64,000 nt of DNA, taken from positions 14,548 through 78,547 of the forward strand of contig NW_022985174.1 in assembly GCF_010093535.1 (NCBI RefSeq). The letters are read 5' to 3'. Below are positions 57,820-64,000 of this stretch, piece by piece. The translations under genes were made by a program, and so were the position numbers. The notes under the pieces were generated by a model that saw only the letters and a program-made list of their open reading frames with translations, did no database searches and had not been told where the DNA came from. Source of the stretch: Lindgomyces ingoldianus. Taxonomy: Eukaryota > Ascomycota > Dothideomycetes > Pleosporales > Lindgomycetaceae. Numbering within the stretch: the first letter of the stretch is position 1; each line of letters begins with the position of its first letter.

Positions 57820-59648
57820 TTACGACATCTGTTCTTCTTTCTGTGCCTTTTCCCTCTCTTCCCTCTGCCGCCTCTTCTCCCTCCAACCCATTCCCCATTG
57901 ATACTCTACCCAAAGCAAAGACGTCGCAAGAACGAAAATTAGCCCCAAGAAAATATAACACCACCCCCACCCCATCCCATCTAGCATGTAGGCAATAACA
58001 GCCGTCCCCGCGCCCGCAACCCAACACCGCACTAAACTACTCGCTGCCGTCACAGTCGACGGTTTCTCTGGGAACAAATCTACCAACAGCGAACTCAAAC
58101 TATTACTACAAGACACTTGGGAGTACGCCATTATGAACTCCAGTATCAGCGGCACGGAGATGTTAACACGTTTCTGCAGTACCCAGCCGAATGGGATATA
58201 GGTTGCTGCGACAAGCGGTGCGAATATGAAGACGGGCTGCAAACGCACTTTTTCAATGGGGAAGTTGCGCAGGTCGGTGCTGCGTTTCTTTTCGAGTGGG
58301 AGGTTAAGCATTTTGGCCCAGCGGCGGTAGTTCCAGTCCATCAGCTTGCCGTTGAGGAAGGCAGCGAAGATTGCGGCGCCGCCAACGGGTCTGAGAAGAT
58401 AAGTTAGTAAAGATTTTACTTGGACGCGGATTGTGGGGCTTACAGGTAGCAGAGGCCGACTTTGAAGGTGTTAAAACCGTACACCTCACCGAACAAGGTG
58501 GGCAAACTTGCCAATTGGGCCATCAGAACAAACATGCCCAACGCAATGAAACAAATGACGATGCAGGCATCCTTCTCGCATAGTATCACGACCGAACTCA
58601 GCGGGTTCGGAAACTGGAATTTGCGCTTCTTCGCTAGATCCCGTGCCTTCTTCTCCTTCTCATCGATTTCGCTACCCCGTCCTTCACGAATCGCCCTCTT
58701 CTTCTCCCGCTGTGCATTCCAGTGCTGAAATGGACTCATCACCCACCAATCCGACGGCGGAATACTCCCATCTCCTACAACCTTCCTCGACGTCTCGGGC
58801 ATGAAGAGCACATACACGACCAAGTAGCTCCCGCTAATGATGACTAGGAACCAGAAAATCGACCTCCACCCCAGATACTGCGCCAACAACCCCCCAATCG
58901 TCGGCCCAATAGCGGGCGCTAGCATTATGCCTGCAGCAGCTGGGCCAAGATACTTCCCTCGCTCCGCGGGCGTCACGATGTCAGACATTACACCGTACCC
59001 TAGCGCGATAGTGCCGCTGCTGCCCGCGCTCTGAAGGCAGCGCAACACCAGCAACGCGACGTAGGATTTCTGCGTCGCGAGCCCAATGTTGGCGGCGAGG
59101 TAGATGGCGAACGTAAGGATGTATGCAGGACGTCGGCCAGTGGTGTCGCCGAATGTGCCAATAATCGTGGGCGCTAAGCCTTGCAAGATCATGTATGTTG
59201 TTATTGTCAAGTTGATGCGCCCCGTGGTGGTGTGGTAATCGTTTGCGATATCGGGGATAGCGGGGAAGTAGATTTGGCCGCTGAGTGGGGAGAAGAATGA
59301 GCCGAGGGTGATCATTATTATTATGAAGGTACGTTGGGGGCGGGTGAAAACTGTGTGTAGGGGTGCGGATGGTGTCTTTGTGGGGGTTTCGGGGTCGTCC
59401 GAGGTTGTGGTATTAGGGGAGCCATTGACTGCCGTGGTGTGAATTTCCAAATCTGTGGGTTTTTGGTGGCTGTTTTTCAAATTGGTGGTACCTGTTCCAG
59501 ATTTACTGCTTGATGTGTGGGATTTGTGGCTATCTGCCGGAGCAGTGACCCTTTTACCCTTTCTCTTTTCTGGTTCCATCGTGGTGGAATGTATAAACGT
59601 CCGATCCTCCAATTCCTCGCTCTTCCAGGGCGAACAGATCGAATGCAA
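57820..59648 (-). CDS. MFS exporter, DHA1 (Qdr/Dtr1/CexA-like)
   Basis: Two exons, 59648-58444 and 58390-57820 (53-bp intron, GTAAGC...CTCAG), give 591 aa. A long hydrophilic N-terminus (~100 residues, Ser/Thr/Lys-rich) precedes 12 predicted membrane segments. Motif A is GTFGDTTGRRP (~164-173) and antiporter motif C is GIMLAPAIGPTIGG (~240-253), both placing it in the DHA1 drug:H+ antiporter group. The closest characterised types from memory are Qdr/Dtr1 and citrate-exporter-like proteins, so the substrate may be a drug or an organic acid. The central loop is long and basic (EKKKARDLAKKRKF). Met24 (59579) is an alternative start. It is tail-to-tail with the transcription factor, 153 bp apart. 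Confidence 0.85.
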
Positions 59649-60000
59649 TGAATCTTTGGTATCCGTGCCGAAAGAAGTTCATGGGAACTTGGTGTGGAAC
59701 ATTCCTCTAAAATACTGGTCAAATCTGAGAGAAAAATCGTTCTTTAGTAGTGGTGACTTTCACGGTTTGCATCTTTGTGATTGGTCTACCGGCTCGAAAC
59801 CGGCACCGGACCCGGCGAGTTCGGGCGATTTATTTCCTAGTACATGCCGTGTCACTGTCATTCAATTATTTTTACGTCTCTTTACTGTCCCCTTCCTTAT
59901 TACTCTTTCAATCTACTTGTACGGATCACAAAAGCCCTCAGAGTGGCCCAATTCTTCAGTTGAACTCCTCCCCAAGGTATCCGACTCGCCTGAAGCTTGC

Positions 60001-60720
60001 CTAACTAGCAATCCTCCCATCTTTAACCATCTCCCTGATAACCTCGATAGACGACTCTACAGCCTTCTTTGACATCTAAACCATAGGAGAACAGCTTAGC
60101 ATACGGTCATCACTATGATAACTACTTGAGTAGAAGGGAGGGAAATCGGAATCACGTACCCCTTTCAATCTCGCAAGCTCCTTTTCAACAGCCGCGGTAT
60201 CACTTTCCGCGATATCCGGAAGACGGAATTCGAACACATACGTCATATGCAGATCCTTGAGACTGCCGCCGGGGCCGTCGGAGACGATGTTGCGGATGTG
60301 GGAGCCGTCATCTTGTTGGAAGTCAACCTATACGGAAGGTATCGTTAGAAATCATTATTCAAATCCCCCCAATACAACCCCATGGGTCTCCAAATATTTG
60401 TTTTTAAACATAAACCCAAGACCACCCACCCAAATGTAGTGGAGACAATACACTTAGTGTTAACGTACCCAAGCTGGATAATAACTTCTAACAACCTCCC
60501 TTGCCTCATCCATGGGCCCCTGCCCCTTCTTGAACTTGACCTGCCGAGTAACAACACCATCTTTATCTTCCAACACCTCGCAGCTCTCGATAACAGGAAC
60601 GAATTCATGCGCGAACCGGATTTTGCGTTGTAGGCCTTGCCAAATTTGTGGGATGGTGAGAACGGGAGATACGCCCTCTGGGTTGATCTTGGAGGTATAT
60701 GCCAGATTGAGGTCCACCAT
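60001..60720 (-). CDS. DUF1857 (SRPBCC-fold) protein
   Basis: Three exons, 60720-60469, 60327-60160 and 60075-60001, give 164 aa; introns are 141 and 84 bp (donors GTACGT, acceptors TATAG and TTTAG). The sequence matches the DUF1857 family along its whole length: an N-terminal NLAYTSKINPEG, then IWQGLQRKIRFAHEFVPVIE, and a C-terminal amphipathic helix AVESSIEVIREMVKDG. The family has the helix-grip SRPBCC fold expected to bind a hydrophobic ligand; its function is unknown. There is no signal or membrane segment, so it is probably cytosolic. Same strand as the MFS and aconitase genes. Confidence 0.82.
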
Positions 60721-61518
60721 TTTTGCTCGTTAACGTGATGCTTGTTATTTGGGTAGTATTGTCGATGTTGATTTTGATGGCGGATGGAGGCCGAAGTGGG
60801 TTTGAGGTATAAAGTTATAATAGAATGACGAGCTCCACGTAATTGATCCAAAAGCGGGGGATTGAGTTCTTACACTAGATCCACAGTTGTGCTAATATAA
60901 TGGTAAGCTCAGCTCTATTTCCAACGAACCACGCTCTCTATATCTGTAACCCTTCTCTCCCTTGAGGATGCGATTCGATTTGGAAAGTGTCGTAGTTGTT
61001 GGGGTTGGCTCGGTGATGCGTCCACGTCACGGTCCGGTTCTCCACTGTGTCCGGTCCAGCGTGCATGGATTGCGGCGTTGGTGGTGCCACTCGCACTTAT
61101 TCCCAGCGCGAGGCGTCCGAAGCTGAAAACTACATCAGAACCTCGAATTTGCCATCACTGCCACCAGAAGGCTGGGGTCGCCGATACGTTTTTAGATAAA
61201 GGGCCCTACGAAGCTCGCGCGAATGGGCGTTCGCTTTCCGATTACAGAAGGAATGCTATTGACGGCAATAGACTGTATATTGCAAATGTACGAAGTATAT
61301 CTATCATCCGCAAGAATGGCCTAATGAGGGTGCTAATGAAAAAACCGTCTTATTGGTTTGCGACGGGCATTAATTTTGAATAGTGATGAGGAAACAACAA
61401 TTTGTATTGACAGTTAACCTGGTTGTGAGCAAGATCAATTCACATAACTGAAAAACTACGAAATTCATATAGAGAACACCCTTTTCCTAAATATAGAGCC
61501 AATTCCCCATGTCGGATC
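60721..61518. other. Intergenic region upstream of the DUF1857 gene
   Basis: Holds the promoter of the DUF1857 gene and the 3' UTR of the aconitase gene. One plus-strand frame (61078-61383, 101 codons) contains ICHHCHQKAG, but it is short, lacks splice partners and looks fortuitous. Confidence 0.4.
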
Positions 61519-63974
61519 CTAATCAGTTAAGACATCTTGCCTCGTTATTTCCTCTAGCTCCTCTCTCGACCGCATGGCAAGCAGATTTAACGCACTCCCT
61601 GCAAGAATAAAGCCACATTGATCCTCACTTAGCGTGTGCTTCGTATTTACCACCTTTTCTCCCCCGTCCTTCTTGATTACCAACTCAATCTTACCCTTTC
61701 CGCCACTCCTCAGCGTATCCAACAATCCCCTCGTGGAAACCTCGTCACAAGCATTGAAAAGCTCGTAATCCGCTTCGTTAGCAAAAGTCAAGGGGACGAT
61801 ACCTTGTTTCTTAAGATTCGTTTCATGGATTCGAGCAAAGGACTTTGCGAGAATGAGACGTCCGCCGAGGTACCGGGGTTGGAGGGCTGCGTGTTCGCGG
61901 GCTGAGCCTTCGCCGTAGTTGTGTTCGGCCACTACTAACCACTCTTGGCCCTTGTCTCTCCATCTCTTTCCAAGCTCTGGAATGCCTGATTGTGTGCCAT
62001 CCAGGTCGTAGGCCACATTAACTTCATCCGTAGCAGCATTAACAGCACCAATGAAGGTGTTTTCTGAGATGTTCGGTAGATGTCCTTTGTACTTCAACCA
62101 GGGTCCAGCGGCAGATATTGTGTCTGTTGTACATTGGCCTTTCACTTTGTACAGGACTCGAAGGGACGTAAGCTCTGAGTTTGGAAAAGCGGGGAAAGGA
62201 TCTAGTTTCGCTAAACGTGTAGACTTCGGATCAATGGAGACTTCAACAGATGGTTCAGGGAAGCCTGGAGTAGGGAAGAAATCCGGGTTTCCTTCGGAAA
62301 AACCAGCAGAAGGGAGATCGGAACCCTTTGGCGGTGAGAATTTGAAAGGGGTACCGGAGGCTGTTGGGATCGAGTCAGTGATTGGATTGAAGGTCGTGGA
62401 ACCCGAATAGGACATTGCAGTAATGAGTTCCGGGGACGCAAGAAAGTTCATAGTTGCACGGTTGCCATCGTTGCGACCCGGGAAATTGCGGTTGTAGGAG
62501 GTGAAGATGGCGTTGGACTCGCCCTTTTTAATTCCATCTGTACGGGTCCATTGCCCAATGCAAGGACCACAAGCATTTGCGAGAACGGTACCACCTGCAG
62601 AGGAAAAGGTAGAGAGGGTATCATCACGATCCAGAGTAGCGCGGATCTGTTCACTGCCTGGAGTTATAAAAAAATCAACCTTGGGTTTCAGACCAGCAGC
62701 GGAGGCTTGCTTTACAAGTTCCTCGGAGCGGGTCATATCCTGGTAAGAACTGTTCGTGCAGCTTCCAATGAGGCCAGCGTTAAACTTCTTGGGCCAGTCC
62801 TGCTCCTCGACTAATGATTTGAATCTCGAGAGTGGGGTTGAAAGATCGGGTGTGAAGGGGCCATTAATATGGGGCTCGAGGGCGGAGAGATTGATGGTAA
62901 CCACTTTGTCATACACGGCCTCAGGGTCAGCACGCAGTAAGTTCATGGCCATAGGTGCTGAAGCAATGTTAGAAGCAGCCTTAGCGATCGGCCCACGGTG
63001 AGTTGCTTCTAGATATGGAACGTGCGCGGGAGAGAATGGGAACAGAGAACTTGTCGCGCCGACTTCAGCGCCCATGTTGCATATCGTCGCCATGCCGGTG
63101 CAGCTCAGAGATTGTACACCAGGACCGAAGTACTCGAGGATGAATCCTGTTCCGCCCTGGAAGCCTGTTAGAATAATACCTGGCTGGATTCGAGAATATT
63201 CCCTACCCGGACAGTAAGCTGGCCAGCAAGACTCAGAATGACGTCTTTCGGAGAAGCCCAGCCTGTCAATTCACCCTCAAGCCTAACTCCTAATATCCTG
63301 GGTGCTTTAAGTTCCCAAGGCGCGTCGACTAGGGCATCAACGGCGTCCGCACCACCAACACCAATGGCGATAGCGCCCAGACCACCCGCATTTGGGGTAT
63401 GGCTATCTGTCCCAAGCATCATCAACCCAGGTGCAGAGTAGTTCTCCAGAACGGACTGGTGGATGATACCAGCCCCAGGAGGCCAGAATTCAATACCGTA
63501 TTTCTTCGCAGCGGATTCGAGAAATTCGAAGACCTCTTTGTTACCGGCTATCGAATTAGGCAAATCTGCATCCGCACCCTTTTCTCCCACAATCATATGG
63601 TCGCAGTGTATGCTTGCTGGAACAGCAGTCGACGCAAGACCACAGGACATGAATTGGAGCAAAGCCATTTGGGCCGAGGCATCTTGCATAGCAACCCGGT
63701 CAGGCTTGAGCTTGAGATTTGCATTTCCTCTGATTTCTTTGCAATTATTTGTATTTGAAAGCAGCGACTCTTCGACGTGATCCAAATGCGAATAAAGGAT
63801 CTTCTCTGCTAGTGTCAACTTCCGCGAATCTCCCAATACCCTTCGTACTTCATGGAGCTTTGTAATGAGTCTGTGGTATGGCGGCGTTCGCGACACAATA
63901 TCTACTTCGGGCTGAGGAGACACGGAGTTTTTGGTGGCCAGCCATCGCCTTGCTGGGCATGAGACCGAGATAGG
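61519..63974 (-). CDS. Aconitate hydratase, mitochondrial type (5' end outside window)
   Basis: Converts citrate to isocitrate through cis-aconitate using a 4Fe-4S cluster. Exons visible: 63974-63207 and 63156-61519 (50-bp intron GTAGGG...TCCAG restoring LTVR-GGTG), 801 codons. A TTTTCTCAG acceptor at 63975 shows that the first exon lies beyond the right edge. The first visible residues ([12 protein letters not shown]) look like the end of a mitochondrial presequence. Conserved aconitase landmarks: [44 protein letters not shown] and [11 protein letters not shown] (the three cluster Cys), [13 protein letters not shown], and [14 protein letters not shown]. Length is slightly above the ~780 aa usual for Aco1. 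Departures from the housekeeping enzyme (e.g. NFPGRNDGN) suggest a paralogue. A homoaconitase role cannot be excluded by eye. Confidence 0.88.
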
Positions 63975-64000
63975 CTGAGAAAATTAGCATTGAGAAAGGG

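Noticed and set aside
59455..60072. 205-codon plus-strand frame
   Set aside because: Shadow of the MFS N-terminus and its upstream region; no splice or domain support.
61078..61383. Small plus-strand protein with CHHCHQK
   Set aside because: Isolated and short, with no second zinc half-site, promoter evidence or splice partner.

Overview
The window is from a filamentous ascomycete (Pezizomycotina; a leotiomycete would fit, but this is inference). The genes carry short introns (50-115 bp) with GT...AG ends. Very AT-rich blocks are packed with transposons whose stops are almost all TAA or TAG, in CpA-to-TpA / TpG-to-TpA contexts, which is the signature of repeat-induced point mutation (RIP). 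I saw no rRNA, tRNA or CRISPR array.

Layout. 1-23.6 kb is an AT-rich transposon block. It holds a ~1.5-kb repeat (two tandem copies and one inverted copy), Fot1/pogo-type DNA transposons and solo LTRs. It also holds a Ty1/copia element (12854-22286) inserted in a pogo element (11417-22701), and that copia element is itself invaded by an unusual two-ORF Tc1-like element (18544-22134). 23.6-27.4 kb is a small GC-normal island with two genes: a secreted cysteine-rich protein and a single-pass membrane protein. 27.4-55.2 kb is a second AT-rich block. It has a Tc1/mariner element; a Ty3/gypsy element (C, 29039-44566) interrupted by a second gypsy (B) and a Fot1 element; and a pogo remnant (45146-54018) that holds a Fot1 element, a third gypsy (A, sister of B) and a copia solo LTR. 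A foldback element follows. 55.4-64 kb is ordinary genic DNA: a Zn2Cys6 transcription factor, an MFS exporter, a DUF1857 protein and a mitochondrial-type aconitase that runs off the right edge.

Insertion boundaries are unusually legible. Most retroelement insertions have perfect 5-bp target duplications (GTTAG, TATGT, ATAAG, GTAAG, ATAGT, TATTT, ATTAG, AACTA, CCTAC, ATAAC, TTTAG, GTTTG, CTACC, GCGCA). Most Fot1/pogo and Tc1 insertions have TA. From these the insertion order can be read.

The strongest leads are: (1) the two-ORF Tc1-like element with ~190-bp inverted repeats, an unrecognised 644-codon convergent partner gene and a GATC rather than TA duplication; (2) a 17-bp-spaced duplicated motif in the terminal repeats of four different Fot1/pogo families; (3) two palindromic ~1.1-kb foldback elements made from pogo 5' halves; (4) an antisense Cys/coiled-coil gene inside gypsy C; (5) the regulator-exporter-DUF1857-aconitase neighbourhood. 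All exon structures were inferred by eye from splice consensus and frame.
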